A stretch of DNA of 64,000 nucleotides from Dyadobacter alkalitolerans DSM 23607 (GCF_000428845.1 NZ_AUAS01000002.1:310001-374000); one strand, 5' to 3'; shown: positions 36,461-45,343, counted from the stretch's first letter. The notes: generated from the sequence alone by a model not told the origin. Translations and numbers: made by a program.

Positions 36461-37330
36461 TTAAAATAAGCTTGCGTAATCTTTGGGCAATGCCGTAAGT
36501 TCTTTGATCAGAATGTCGCGATAAAATACTTCTGCGGCTTCACTTTGCAGCTGGATTTTCCCGCTGGTCATCGGCACATTCTTACCGTCCGGTGTAATGT
36601 AACGCGAATTATTGAGCACCATAACCACGTGGCCGTTAACGATATGCAAACTTTTTCCTTCAAAGCAAATCAGTTCAAGCGTCGTCCATTCGCCAGCTGG
36701 ACTTTCATGGTTTTCAGAGCGCATGCAATAGTAATCGCTTCCTGTTTTGAATGTACCAAAGGGTTGTTTATGATCCGCAACCCGGTTCATTACGCCTTCC
36801 GAGGGAAAGGATCGAATATCGATGGCCGAATTGGCCTGACACCAGAAATCTCCCATATGCCCCTCCATAATCTGAAATTCCTGCGAAAGCATCCATGAGC
36901 GCCAGTATTCAGCGCCTGCCTCGCCATTGGAATGATATAAAATACCCGAGTCGCGGAGCTTGTCTTTTCGGGGCTCATATTTTTTCTCGCCCCACTTCAT
37001 TTGCAATTTGAGATGATAATTCTTGTAGGATTTTTTGGTAAACAAACAGCCGTAAGTCTCGCCGCTTACGTGTAATACCGGGGATCCGGAAGTATTATCT
37101 ACTGAGAAAACCCTGCCGTTATCTTTGTTATAGCCAATTGGCGCAATGGGTTTTCCGCTCGCATCAGTTGGTACTTTTCCATTATAACCGGGCTTGTGAT
37201 TGTAGCTCAGATAATTTTCCCACTGCGAAAGGTCTTTATCGAGCATCGGGGTCCACTCGTCTGCATTACGCATGGAAAACAGAGTGCATATCGCGATTAT
37301 AGCGGTTAATGTGAGTAGTAGAAGTCTCAT
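36461..37330 (-). CDS. DUF1080 (3-keto-disaccharide hydrolase-like) protein, exported
   Basis: A 289-residue exported protein; the N-terminal MRLLLLTLTAIIAICTLFS is a signal peptide. The concanavalin-like DUF1080 fold is marked by WTPMLDKDLSQWENYLSY, HLKLQMKWGEKKY, DSGILYHSNGEAGAEYWRSW, EFQIMEGHMGDFW and GKIQLQSEAAEVFYRDILIK. Family members act on 3-keto-glycosides or bind glycans; some are lyases or hydrolases. Activity here is not shown. It is divergent from an AraC regulator with 119 bases between the two start codons, so it is probably regulated by it. Confidence 0.85.
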   Translation of the reverse strand: MRLLLLTLTAIIAICTLFSMRNADEWTPMLDKDLSQWENYLSYNHKPGYNGKVPTDASGKPIAPIGYNKDNGRVFSVDNTSGSPVLHVSGETYGCLFTKKSYKNYHLKLQMKWGEKKYEPRKDKLRDSGILYHSNGEAGAEYWRSWMLSQEFQIMEGHMGDFWCQANSAIDIRSFPSEGVMNRVADHKQPFGTFKTGSDYYCMRSENHESPAGEWTTLELICFEGKSLHIVNGHVVMVLNNSRYITPDGKNVPMTSGKIQLQSEAAEVFYRDILIKELTALPKDYASLF

Positions 37331-37449
37331 AGCTTGATGTCGTCTGGGCGGTTGATTGGTTTTATGGACACAAATTTAGAAATGACCCCGCCGATTCTAT
37401 TGTAAAAATCCATTGTTAATTGGTATGTTTATGGTGTTCTTCAAACCCC

Positions 37450-38286
37450 ATGAAACGCTACGTCCTTCATTCACCATTCAGCATTTATCATTTCGAGGCC
37501 GAAACCTGGACGCACTCGGTCCATAAGCATACGTATTTTGAGATTATTTTTATACTGAAAGGAAATGGTGTCCACCATATCAATGGCAATGCGTTCCAAT
37601 ATGCCGAGGGAGATGTTTTTCTGCTGGGCCCGGAGGATTTCCATCATTTCGACATTCAGGAACTGACAGAATTCAGCTTTGTCCGTTTCAATGAGTCTAT
37701 TCAGAAGCAGCTGCCTGGCGATAAGGAGCGCCCCTGGCAGCCGGTGATCCGGAATTTGCTGAACACCTCATCGCAGAGTCGCGGATCAATTGTCACAGAT
37801 AAGCAGGAGAAACAGAAGCTGCATCATCTGCTGGCGGTCCTGGAAGCAGAATCGGCCAATGACCAGTCGCAGTATTTTGAGATCATCCGCGATAGTCTCA
37901 TGCGCAGCATGCTCATTATCCTGGCACGCAACCTGTTCAGTCAGACGCCCGGAAAGCCAGTTACGAAGGATTCAATAGAAGCGATTTTAATGTATATCCG
38001 GCAGCACATTTACCGGCCCGAAGAACTGACTATTGAACATCTGGCCGAAACTTTCCATTATGCGCCTGCCTATATCAGCCTCTTTTTCAAGAAGCAAACC
38101 GGCGAATCTTTAAAACAATACATTATCAAGCACAGGATCAAACTCATAGAAGCGCGCCTGCTGTACAGCCAGCTTACCCTGAGTGAAATTGCTGACGAGT
38201 TCAGCTATACGGACGAAAGCCATCTTTGTAAACAATTCCGAAAATACACCGGCGCTACGCCAACTGCTTTCCGGATGCGGATGTGA
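37450..38286 (+). CDS. AraC-family regulator with a cupin sensor
   Basis: 278 residues from ATG 37450 (MKRYVLHSPFSIYHFEAE). The N-terminal cupin shows WTHSVHKHTYFEIIFILKGN, HHINGNAFQYAEGDVFLLGP and EDFHHF. The C-terminal double HTH is LTIEHLAETFHYAPAYISLF and LTLSEIADEFSYTDESHLCK, ending RKYTGATPTAFRMRM. It is probably a sugar-responsive activator, and the divergent DUF1080 gene is the natural first target. Confidence 0.9.
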   Translation: MKRYVLHSPFSIYHFEAETWTHSVHKHTYFEIIFILKGNGVHHINGNAFQYAEGDVFLLGPEDFHHFDIQELTEFSFVRFNESIQKQLPGDKERPWQPVIRNLLNTSSQSRGSIVTDKQEKQKLHHLLAVLEAESANDQSQYFEIIRDSLMRSMLIILARNLFSQTPGKPVTKDSIEAILMYIRQHIYRPEELTIEHLAETFHYAPAYISLFFKKQTGESLKQYIIKHRIKLIEARLLYSQLTLSEIADEFSYTDESHLCKQFRKYTGATPTAFRMRM

Positions 38287-38300
38287 AGCAATGCTGCGGT

Positions 38301-39683
38301 TCAGGTGAACTTGATTTTTTTCACGGCAAATGCAGTCATGCGCAGCAAAAGCCAGCCATGCTTGAAGCGCGAAATGTTCGTTTCGCCATATGTGCGGGCG
38401 CGGTAACGGATCGGGATCTCGACAAATTTCAGGTTTAACTTGGCAGCACCGAAAATCAGGTCGAAATCGCCGAATGGATCGAAATCACCGAAATAAGACC
38501 TGTTAACAGCTAGTTTGAGATAGTTTTCCTTTGAAATCACCTTGGTACCACATAATGTATCCTTCAAGTTCTGGCCCAAAAGCCAGGAAAATGCGAGGCT
38601 GAAAAACTTGTTACCCAGCAAGTTCAGGAAACGCATTGCCTCCTTTTCCATGGGATACACCAGCCGCGAACCATTGATATACTCCCCTTTCCCCGACGCA
38701 ATGGCATTGAAAAACTTGGGAAGTTCCTCGGGCGCCACCGTCATATCGGCATCCAGGATCATCAGAATGTCCCCGCTCGCCATGCTATAACCCTTCCTGA
38801 CCGCGTCGCCTTTGCCTTTGCCCGTTTGCTGCGCCCATTTTATGTCCCTAAATCCGCTATAATGAGCGCCCAACCGCTCGATCTCAGGCCAGGTTTGGTC
38901 CGTGGAATTGCCTTCTATGAAAATCAGTTCTGTATGACGGCCCATCTCGGGTGTGCGCTGCATGAGGGCTTCAATGTTGCCTTTCTCATTGCGGGCGGGA
39001 ATGATAACGCTTACGCTCATCTCGCCGGCTGGCTTTACAAGCACGCGCTTGCTCCTGGCCACCAGGCAAGTGATCAGTCCCAGGGAATTGATGATGGGCA
39101 GATTTGCTACATACCGGTTCAGGAAATTGGATACAAAGGGAATATATTTAGGAAAGATCATCTTCTTGTCGTAGCTGATCAGATCGAAATCCGAGAGATT
39201 AAGGAGCGAGATAATGTCGCTGATATCGAGCCAGTTCTGACGCTTCTGGGGCATTTTCAAACCAAGCTTTTCTGCAAGGTTCAGCAATGGCCTCCATATG
39301 AAATTGGTGGAAGTGATCACCAGGCGGGTCTGCGGCGTGAATGCTTTGTGAATTGCTTCAAACACCATTTGAACATCCCTGAAACCTCCTATTGCATCAC
39401 TGATGATCACGTAATCGAAGGTTTCGTTCAATGATAAATGTTCCGCCCCCATTTCCAGATAGGTGTTGCCCGGGCGATGGATTCTCGCAAAACGGATCAT
39501 TTCGTCCGAGATGTCAATGCCGACGCCCCTTGCCGGCCGGAGCTGTTCCAGCAGATAGCCTGTGCCGCAACCAATTTCCAGCACGGAGGATCCTTCCGGC
39601 ACGATGAATTTCAAATGCTTTACCAAAGTCCGATGGTAATACGCATTTTTCCTGATCCATTTTTCTCTTGTCTCCCCTGTCAT
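38301..39683 (-). CDS. SAM-methyltransferase fused to a GT2 glycosyltransferase
   Basis: A 460-residue fusion. Residues 1-215 are a class I methyltransferase with SAM loop VLEIGCGTGYLLEQL, acidic GIDISDEM and a post-loop DYVIISDAI. From about 222 a family-2 glycosyltransferase begins (VSVIIPARNEKGNIEAL), with ILDADMTVAPEELP as the nucleotide-sugar-binding DxD-type site and a dolichyl-phosphate-mannose-synthase-like C-terminal half (GTKVISKENYLKLAVNRSYF). It has no strong membrane anchor. The likely role is transfer of a sugar to a lipid carrier or glycan, with methylation by the first domain (inference). Its start overlaps the stop of the DUF2079 gene by four bases, so the two are translationally coupled. 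Confidence 0.88.
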   Translation of the reverse strand: MTGETREKWIRKNAYYHRTLVKHLKFIVPEGSSVLEIGCGTGYLLEQLRPARGVGIDISDEMIRFARIHRPGNTYLEMGAEHLSLNETFDYVIISDAIGGFRDVQMVFEAIHKAFTPQTRLVITSTNFIWRPLLNLAEKLGLKMPQKRQNWLDISDIISLLNLSDFDLISYDKKMIFPKYIPFVSNFLNRYVANLPIINSLGLITCLVARSKRVLVKPAGEMSVSVIIPARNEKGNIEALMQRTPEMGRHTELIFIEGNSTDQTWPEIERLGAHYSGFRDIKWAQQTGKGKGDAVRKGYSMASGDILMILDADMTVAPEELPKFFNAIASGKGEYINGSRLVYPMEKEAMRFLNLLGNKFFSLAFSWLLGQNLKDTLCGTKVISKENYLKLAVNRSYFGDFDPFGDFDLIFGAAKLNLKFVEIPIRYRARTYGETNISRFKHGWLLLRMTAFAVKKIKFT

Positions 39684-41194
39684 TTGAAGTGCAGTTTATA
39701 CCAGCCGGGATCGGCCAGAATCAAAAGATGCTCATTGGGAATAATTCGGTAATCACTGCCGGGAAATGTGCGGTAAAAGCCGCTTTTGACCAAATCCTTT
39801 TCGTAGACATAAAGAAGGGGCTTGCCAAGAATATGGCGCGGGTATTTTCCGCCGTAATCCCAGAAGCTTGGATAAACATTTTCGAAATAGCGTATGTGCT
39901 GAAACGGAACAATCACCTCCGAGCCGGGCGGCAGCTTTCCGGCCAGATCATGCAGTTCATTGGCAATGCCATCCGGGTAAGGATCCAGTCCGAGGCGTGT
40001 TTTGATCATGTAAGATACATTAGCACTTAACCCGGCAGGCCTGGACTCGAATGTAAAATAATGCGCAACCAAAAACGGCGCCATAACAAATTGCAACACG
40101 CAGCCCGCCAGCGTCCAGGACAGTGCATTTGGACCGATTAACATGCCTGACTGCGCGAACCGGTGACTCAAAAACAGGAAAGCGCCAAACATGAAAGCCC
40201 ACAAACCGCTTATCCTCGGCGGGTACGAAATCCCCGGGTAAATGGTTGGAAAGTAATATAGCGACTCCACAGCAAACATCACAAACAAGACCATATAGCA
40301 ACCTGCCAACAACCCAACAATGAGACGCTTACGCACAAAGGTACGTAGCCAAGGGACAAAAGGAATCAGCCCCAAGCCAAAAGTCATTAACCCGACCAAG
40401 CCCGAAAACACAACATAATAAACGAACATCATGTTAAACTCAACTTTTGCAAACGCCTGGGCAAGACGGCTCGTTTGCGGTCCGTTCAAATGCGAAAGCC
40501 ACCATAAACCAAGGGCAAACAATATGAGAGAGATGCCGGTGATGGTCGCATTTCTTCTGTTTAATATATAGCTCAAACCCGGTTTGCCCGGATTGCGAAG
40601 AACCAGATCCACTACCGAGCAAAACAATAACAAACAGCAAATGAGCACAATGGCAGACTCTTTGGCCAAAAATGCGAGTGACAGCCACACCAGGCTCATC
40701 CCCCACTTGCGTTGCGCCAGACTTAATGCAAGCAAGGCAAGCAGCGGAATCAGGTATTGCTCGGGATGCCAGCCAAAATAATCCAGATACATAAAATACG
40801 CCATCGGCCCAAAAACGTAGAACAGGACCGTGAGCCAGGAAGCACGGCTTTCCAACGCATTAAAGTGCGGGAGACTTTGATAGTATTTCCAAAAAAAGAC
40901 GCCAACCAGACATACATAGGCTATAAAAAGCCCATAAACGCCCATCGGCTTCGTAAAAATGCCTGCAATGGGAATGAGATAATAGTTATGCTGCAGCGCA
41001 TGGTTTCCGTAGATCGTATCAAACAGCAATGGTCGGCCCTCCAACCAGCCCCGGCTCAATTGCAGGATCACCATGCCGTCGGGATACTGCTCAGGGCTTG
41101 TTTGAAATTGGAACACTTTAAGTAAATACCACAATATACAGCCCACAATGGGAAGCATAACGAGGAACGCATTGGTATATCGGCTCATAGGCAT
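39680..41194 (-). CDS. DUF2079-like polytopic membrane protein (GT-C-like)
   Basis: 504 residues from ATG 41194; a TTG at 41215 would add seven residues. It has about 12 membrane segments and periplasmic loops. The first loop carries SPEQYPDGMVILQLSRGWLEGRPLLFDTIYGN, after the first helix. DUF2079 proteins look like GT-C glycosyltransferases that use lipid-linked sugars; that fits the coupled glycosyltransferase downstream, which could make its donor. The soluble C-terminal part (about 380-504) lies outside the membrane. Stop and downstream start overlap in ATGA. Confidence 0.75.
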   Translation of the reverse strand: MPMSRYTNAFLVMLPIVGCILWYLLKVFQFQTSPEQYPDGMVILQLSRGWLEGRPLLFDTIYGNHALQHNYYLIPIAGIFTKPMGVYGLFIAYVCLVGVFFWKYYQSLPHFNALESRASWLTVLFYVFGPMAYFMYLDYFGWHPEQYLIPLLALLALSLAQRKWGMSLVWLSLAFLAKESAIVLICCLLLFCSVVDLVLRNPGKPGLSYILNRRNATITGISLILFALGLWWLSHLNGPQTSRLAQAFAKVEFNMMFVYYVVFSGLVGLMTFGLGLIPFVPWLRTFVRKRLIVGLLAGCYMVLFVMFAVESLYYFPTIYPGISYPPRISGLWAFMFGAFLFLSHRFAQSGMLIGPNALSWTLAGCVLQFVMAPFLVAHYFTFESRPAGLSANVSYMIKTRLGLDPYPDGIANELHDLAGKLPPGSEVIVPFQHIRYFENVYPSFWDYGGKYPRHILGKPLLYVYEKDLVKSGFYRTFPGSDYRIIPNEHLLILADPGWYKLHFK

Positions 41195-41293
41195 GCTTAA
41201 AAGGTCGTTTATCAAGCACTAATACTCCCAATCCTTTTTATACTTTTTAATAGTTTTTAGCATTTCTTTCAAGTTGAGCGTCCGGGTGCCCTA

Positions 41294-41301
41294 TACCTTT
41301 G
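41294..41301 (+). promoter_or_regulatory. Candidate promoter of the lipoprotein gene
   Basis: TACCTTTG matches TAnnTTTG, with TTG at 41274-41276 placed 17 bases upstream as -33 element, a spacing seen in flavobacterial promoters. It predicts a start near 41308 and so supports ATG 41340 for the gene. Confidence 0.45.
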
Positions 41302-41339
41302 TCAACAGAAAATCAAAACAAGTCCAAACCATTTTAGTT

Positions 41340-42134
41340 ATGAAATCTTATCAATTAAAAACAAAAATCAGAAATGCAGCAATCTTTGCCTGCATTGCAC
41401 TCATGTCCGCATGCAACTCCGACAGTGATGAACCGGAAACACCATCTCCCTCACTCAATTTCACCGAAGTGAAAGGCAGCGGGGACATTACTACGCAGAT
41501 CGCGGCATTCCGAACTTTACTCGGAGACCAATTGAACACAACACCAAATCAAAATACCGGACGACGTGAAATTAACTGGGACGCCGTTCCCGACAACCAG
41601 ACCAATACAGACAACTTCCCCGGCGATTTTTTCAATAGCACAGATCCGGCCGTTGCCGCCGGAAGAAAACGCGGCGCTATTTTTTCCACGCCTGGAAAAG
41701 GGTTACGGATTAGTGACAAAAATTTCAGTGACCTCGTTTCCAGCTATGGCGAGCAATTCAGCTCATTCAGCCCTGCCCGCACATTCTCAGCAGTCGGAAG
41801 CAATAAAATGGACGTAACATTCAAGGTTCCGGGCACAGCTATCAATGCTTTTGTTAAAGGGTTCGGCGTTGTGTTATCGGACGTGGATCAGGCAAACTCT
41901 ACTACCCTTGAATTTTTCGAAGGAGATAAAAGCCTCGGCAAATTCAAGGCGCCGATCCGGAAGGACGCCAACGGCTTTTCATTCCTTGGCGTGGTATTTC
42001 CAGATAGCAAAGTTACAAAAGTTACCATCACCACCGGATCAGCGGCAATCAGCAACAAATATGCAGATAATGCTGAAAATGACCTAGTTATCATGGATGA
42101 TTTCTTTTATAGTGAACCTCTGGCAGCGCAATAA
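41340..42134 (+). CDS. Lipoprotein of unknown function
   Basis: 264 residues from ATG 41340; lipobox MSAC gives lipidated Cys25, followed by NSDSDEPETPSPS. The mature part begins with an amphipathic helix (DITTQIAAFRTLLGDQLN). It then has GRREINWDAVPDN, and a beta-sandwich-like C-terminal half (TFKVPGTAINAFVKGFGVVL, TLEFFEGDKSLGKFKAP, VTKVTITTGSA). It is acidic and probably surface anchored. No enzymatic motif is seen and I cannot name the family. It is transcribed alone with its own promoter and terminator. Confidence 0.72.
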   Translation: MKSYQLKTKIRNAAIFACIALMSACNSDSDEPETPSPSLNFTEVKGSGDITTQIAAFRTLLGDQLNTTPNQNTGRREINWDAVPDNQTNTDNFPGDFFNSTDPAVAAGRKRGAIFSTPGKGLRISDKNFSDLVSSYGEQFSSFSPARTFSAVGSNKMDVTFKVPGTAINAFVKGFGVVLSDVDQANSTTLEFFEGDKSLGKFKAPIRKDANGFSFLGVVFPDSKVTKVTITTGSAAISNKYADNAENDLVIMDDFFYSEPLAAQ

Positions 42135-42169
42135 TGATCAATTAGCATTAAATTTTGAAAAAAAAGGCG

Positions 42170-42200
42170 AATCCTGGTGAGAATCACCGGGATTTGTCTT
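42170..42200 (+). terminator. Terminator of the lipoprotein gene
   Basis: An 11-bp stem with one G-U pair (42170-42180 with 42184-42194), loop GAA, then TGTCTTTTT. An A run precedes the stem. Confidence 0.75.
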
Positions 42201-42235
42201 TTTAGCATTCCAACACCAGCTCGAATTGCAAACCT

Positions 42236-42243
42236 TATATTTG
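42236..42243 (+). promoter_or_regulatory. Candidate -7 element of the AraC gene
   Basis: TATATTTG matches TAnnTTTG, 23 bases before the TTG start at 42267. No correctly spaced -33 was found. Confidence 0.3.
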
Positions 42244-42266
42244 TTTTTCAAATAACCTCCTAAACA

Positions 42267-43088
42267 TTGAAATACGAAACTTTTCAGCCACAGCCTGATC
42301 TGGCGTCATTCGTCAAATGTTACCGGACACTGGAAGTGCCCGCAAATGACGACGCTGCCAAGCAACGTATATTGCCGGACGCTTGTATTGAACTATGTTT
42401 TATGCTCGGCGACGATGTTAAAAGGTTTACTTCCGAAAGCGACTTTGTGATCCAGCCGCGCGAAATGGTCCTCGGGCAGATTACCGAGCCATATTACATT
42501 CAACCGATTGGTCATGTAAAGTCCTTCGCGGTTCGCTTTTATCCTTATGGGTTTGCAAATTTGATATCAACGCCTATCGTCCAGCTGGCCAACAAGGAAA
42601 CTCCGATTTCAGCGCTTTTTGGTCCTTCCATAGCAGACGATCTATCTGGAAAAATAAATCATGCAATTCATACGGAGCAAAGGATCAAGGTCATTGAGGA
42701 TTTCCTGCTCGAAAGAATGACAAACCGGGCGACGATTAATAAGACCGTTAAACTGACCGTGGAAGCGCTGCTTACGGCCAAGGGTAGCCAATCCATAACT
42801 TCCATAGTTAAGAACGACCTCACGAAAAAGCGAAAACTCGAACGCGCATTCTCCCGGCAAATCGGGTTAAGCCCCAAACAACTGAGTAAGGTTATACGCT
42901 TACAAGCCGTGTTAAAAATGCTGCTTAGCCAGCAGACCGAAGGCCTGACACAGGTCGCATATGAAAGTGAATATCATGACCAGGCACATTTCATAAAAGA
43001 TTTCAAAGAATTCACAGGCATAAGTCCCAAGCATTTCCTTGGGGCAGAATCACTTGCCCTTTCGGCTTTGCTCTATGCAAAGGACTAG
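42267..43088 (+). CDS. AraC-family regulator (DUF6597-type N-terminus)
   Basis: 273 residues from a TTG start (KYETFQPQPDLASFVKCYRT). The N-terminal domain has the pattern of small-molecule-sensing AraC proteins: ILPDACIELCFMLGD, FVIQPREMVLGQITEPYYIQ and SFAVRFYPYGFANLI. The C-terminal HTH has RKLERAFSRQIGLSPKQLSK and LTQVAYESEYHDQAHFIKDF, ending EFTGISPKHFLG. It is followed after about 70 bases by a VOC-protein gene with its own promoter-like element, a common pairing in which the regulator responds to a xenobiotic or stress. The ligand is unknown. Confidence 0.85.
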   Translation: MKYETFQPQPDLASFVKCYRTLEVPANDDAAKQRILPDACIELCFMLGDDVKRFTSESDFVIQPREMVLGQITEPYYIQPIGHVKSFAVRFYPYGFANLISTPIVQLANKETPISALFGPSIADDLSGKINHAIHTEQRIKVIEDFLLERMTNRATINKTVKLTVEALLTAKGSQSITSIVKNDLTKKRKLERAFSRQIGLSPKQLSKVIRLQAVLKMLLSQQTEGLTQVAYESEYHDQAHFIKDFKEFTGISPKHFLGAESLALSALLYAKD

Positions 43089-43125
43089 TGTCGCAATTTT
43101 ACAATTTTGATCTTTTGGTCGAAGG

Positions 43126-43133
43126 TAGATTTG
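43126..43133 (+). promoter_or_regulatory. Candidate promoter of the VOC gene
   Basis: TAGATTTG matches TAnnTTTG, with TTTG at 43106-43109, 16 bases upstream. It predicts a start just before the ATG at 43158 and argues against a longer reading frame. Confidence 0.4.
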
Positions 43134-43157
43134 CAGCGTACAAAAAATAACATAGCT

Positions 43158-43526
43158 ATGCATAATCTAATTTCAATCGTCGAAATTCCGACCAATTCCT
43201 TCCGACGATCCATCGACTTTTACCAATCCATTCTTAGTATCAGCATACAGGTCATTGATGTGGAGGGGACACAGATGGGTTTATTTACAGGTGAAGAAGG
43301 CTCTGTCAATGTTGCGCTGGTGCACGGAAACGACTACAAACCATCCGAGCGCGGCACGCTGGTATATCTGAATGGAGGGGAAGATTTGCAGACAATCCTC
43401 GACAAAATAGAAACGAATGGAGGCAGGATAGTTGTTCCAAAAACTGAGATAGATCCCGAAAACGGCTTCTTCGCAACGTTCATGGATAGCGAGGGGAACA
43501 AGCTAGGGCTGCATTCTTTTAAATAA
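43158..43526 (+). CDS. VOC-superfamily (glyoxalase-like) protein
   Basis: 122 residues from ATG 43158. Motifs: LISIVEIPTNSFRRSIDFYQ at the N-terminus, GLFTGEEGSVNVALVHGNDY in the middle, ERGTLVYLNGGEDLQTILDK, and FFATFMDSEGNKLGLHS at the end, where the usual C-terminal Glu precedes GNKLGLH. It is cytoplasmic, and its reaction is unknown. The AraC gene just upstream may control it. It is closer to the YdbC-like PF00903 group than is the VOC protein at 4014. Confidence 0.83.
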   Translation: MHNLISIVEIPTNSFRRSIDFYQSILSISIQVIDVEGTQMGLFTGEEGSVNVALVHGNDYKPSERGTLVYLNGGEDLQTILDKIETNGGRIVVPKTEIDPENGFFATFMDSEGNKLGLHSFK

Positions 43527-43548
43527 AACCGGACCCGCCAAATAAAGA

Positions 43549-43579
43549 AAGCGTCCAGCCTTGTCGGCTGGACGCTTTT
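43549..43579. terminator. Bidirectional terminator
   Basis: A perfect 12-bp stem, 43549-43560 with 43566-43577, loop TTGTC, T run after. It separates the VOC gene from the convergent DUF4142 gene. Confidence 0.85.
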
Positions 43580-43595
43580 AGCATTAATCCGGATT

Positions 43596-44120
43596 TTACT
43601 TCACTGTTGAACCCGCTTGTGTTGCAGGGAAAAGTGCTTTTGCCATTTCTAAATGGTGCTTTAAAGCCGGGATTTTAGAATCCGCCCACTTTTTAAAATC
43701 GGGATCTTTTCCTTCGTTGGATTCAGATTGAAATAAGCCGATCGTTTCTTCGTGGGAAGCAATCATCATATTCATGTAAAGCATATCAAATTGCTCGCCG
43801 GTTTGCGCGTTCAGGCTGTCGTACATTTGCTGCTTTGCAGTGCTGAGCTGGGCTGGAATGCTCACCTGCTTCTTGGCTGCCAGCGCTTTCAGCTCATTAT
43901 TTACCTTCGTATGGTCTTTAATCATCGATTTGCCAAAATCCTTGCACTTCGCAGCAGTGGCCTTCTTTACAGCAAGTTCACCTAATTTCACTTCAAGCAT
44001 CCCGCCATCAGCGGCCGCCAGCACGAACTTCGCGTCCGGTGAGTCTGCTTCAAAGCGGTCAGAAAATGCCAGCACGGCGCTTAGCAGTACACAAGTCACT
44101 AATAATAGAATCGCTTTCAT
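43596..44120 (-). CDS. DUF4142 exported protein
   Basis: 174 residues from ATG 44120 (MKAILLLVTCVLLSAVLAFS, a signal peptide). The helical DUF4142 domain has KFVLAAADGGMLEVKLGELA, AKCKDFGKSMIKDHTKVNNE, LNAQTGEQFDMLYMNMMIAS and HEETIGLFQSESNEG, with the His and Glu spacing of a ferritin-like four-helix bundle. It is periplasmic and its function is not established; members are often tied to stress. It is divergent from a small unknown gene. Confidence 0.85.
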   Translation of the reverse strand: MKAILLLVTCVLLSAVLAFSDRFEADSPDAKFVLAAADGGMLEVKLGELAVKKATAAKCKDFGKSMIKDHTKVNNELKALAAKKQVSIPAQLSTAKQQMYDSLNAQTGEQFDMLYMNMMIASHEETIGLFQSESNEGKDPDFKKWADSKIPALKHHLEMAKALFPATQAGSTVK

Positions 44121-44247
44121 CTGAAAATCTGGTTTAAGTTTGAAAATCAGCAGTCGTTCTAAAAACCATGCCAGTAACAGCAGATAAAACGCTTTATGGG
44201 ATTGGTACAATTTTTATCGTTTGAATGGCAAACAACTTATAATTGAA

Positions 44248-44559
44248 ATGGCAAAAACGACAGATTATGAAACCTGGCTGTCCAGTGTGGATTTGAGGGG
44301 CGATCAAGATGTATATGATTTATATAGTTCGGTAAACAACTTTGAGAAATCCGGAAAATTCTACACGTCCAAAGAAGTCACGAATGACGGTTATGAATAT
44401 CTCGTTCATGCGGAGGGAGTAGAAGATAACCTGCATTTGCAATCAGACGATGCAAAATTTACCTTCCTGGAATACCTGAAAGCCAATCACACTGATGCAG
44501 CAGACAATGACATTCAGGCGTGGTATGACATGAGACAAGAACTAGGCAGAATTGACTAG
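44248..44559 (+). CDS. Small cytoplasmic protein of unknown function
   Basis: 103 residues from ATG 44248 (MAKTTDYETWLSSVDLRGDQ). It is acidic, mixed alpha/beta, without signal peptide or Cys. Blocks: DVYDLYSSVNNFEKSGKFYT, YEYLVHAEGVEDNLHL and DNDIQAWYDMRQELGRID. I know no family for it. It lies divergently from DUF4142. Confidence 0.65.
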   Translation: MAKTTDYETWLSSVDLRGDQDVYDLYSSVNNFEKSGKFYTSKEVTNDGYEYLVHAEGVEDNLHLQSDDAKFTFLEYLKANHTDAADNDIQAWYDMRQELGRID

Positions 44560-44633
44560 CAGTTTCCAGCTTCACACTGCTCTGACAACGCAGTAAGATA
44601 TGGCTGACCATCAATAAAAAAATCCGCACCGAG

Positions 44634-44670
44634 TTACTTGCTCCAACATTTAAGCCGTTGAAGCAAGTAA
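44634..44670. repeat. 14-bp inverted repeat
   Basis: 44634-44647 (TTACTTGCTCCAAC) pairs with 44657-44670 with one mismatch, loop ATTTAAGCC. It lies between the convergent small gene and yceI. On the minus strand a T run follows at some distance, so it may help end yceI transcription. Confidence 0.4.
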
Positions 44671-44716
44671 GTCGCGCGTTTTAAACTTCTGCTGATCGGT
44701 ATGCTAATGTAATGTA

Positions 44717-45271
44717 TCAGGCGGCAACCGCTTCATTTACAACGTCTTTCGCAAGCTGAATATTTGCGATAATTTTAATATTCTCGCCCAAGGCCAAACC
44801 ACCGGTTTCCGTCAGCGAATTAAAAGTGACATTGAAATCCTTCCTGTCAATAGTTCCTGTCACCTCGAATCCCACCTTGGTATTGCCCCACGGATCCCTT
44901 TCCGTTCCGCCATATTCTGCTTCCAGCTCCACCTCTTTGGTAATCCCTTTAATGGTCAGGTTACCTGTCAGTTTATATAAATCTCCTTTGATTTTTGTAA
45001 ATGTTGTCGATTTGAAATGAAACTGCGGATAAGTTGCTGTTTCGAAAAAATCTGTATTTCGTAAATGTTCGTCACGTCCCGGCTGACCGGTGTCCACGCT
45101 GTCTACATCGATTGTAAAATCAATAGCTGCGTTTTCAAACTGCTCCCCTTCCGTAACAGCACTGCCATTGAATGATTTGAATGATCCGGTTACGGTTGAG
45201 ATCACCAGGTGTTTTACTTTAAACTGCACTTCCGAGTGCATCGGGTCGACATTCCAGGTTATTTTTGACAT
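44717..45271 (-). CDS. YceI-family lipid-binding protein
   Basis: 184 residues from ATG 45271 (MSKITWNVDPMHSEVQFKVK). It shows the lipocalin-like YceI pattern: HLVISTVTGSFKSFNGS, SVDTGQPGRDEHLRNTDFFE, YPQFHFKSTTF, LTGNLTIKGITKEVELEAEY and FEVTGTIDRKDFNVTFN. There is no signal peptide, so it is a cytoplasmic form. YceI proteins bind isoprenoid-type lipids. Two overlapping palindromes lie just upstream, with a TAAGTTTG -7 element. Confidence 0.92.
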   Translation of the reverse strand: MSKITWNVDPMHSEVQFKVKHLVISTVTGSFKSFNGSAVTEGEQFENAAIDFTIDVDSVDTGQPGRDEHLRNTDFFETATYPQFHFKSTTFTKIKGDLYKLTGNLTIKGITKEVELEAEYGGTERDPWGNTKVGFEVTGTIDRKDFNVTFNSLTETGGLALGENIKIIANIQLAKDVVNEAVAA

Positions 45272-45316
45272 TGCATAAAAGTTAAATTGATACAAACCAT
45301 GATTGATATGGCCGTA

Positions 45317-45324
45317 CAAACTTA
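45317..45324 (-). promoter_or_regulatory. Candidate -7 element of yceI
   Basis: TAAGTTTG on the minus strand, matching TAnnTTTG, 46 bases from the start codon. The palindromes begin 20 bases upstream of it, over the -33 region. Confidence 0.45.
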
Positions 45325-45343
45325 GCTACTTATGCTATGGAAA

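Noticed and set aside
38826-39434. 202-codon open frame on the plus strand
   Set aside because: Antisense to the methyltransferase-glycosyltransferase fusion, whose motifs are clear.
41274-41339. N-terminal extension of the lipoprotein at 41340
   Set aside because: The extension overlaps a TTG-N17-TACCTTTG promoter candidate and would bury the lipoprotein signal peptide.
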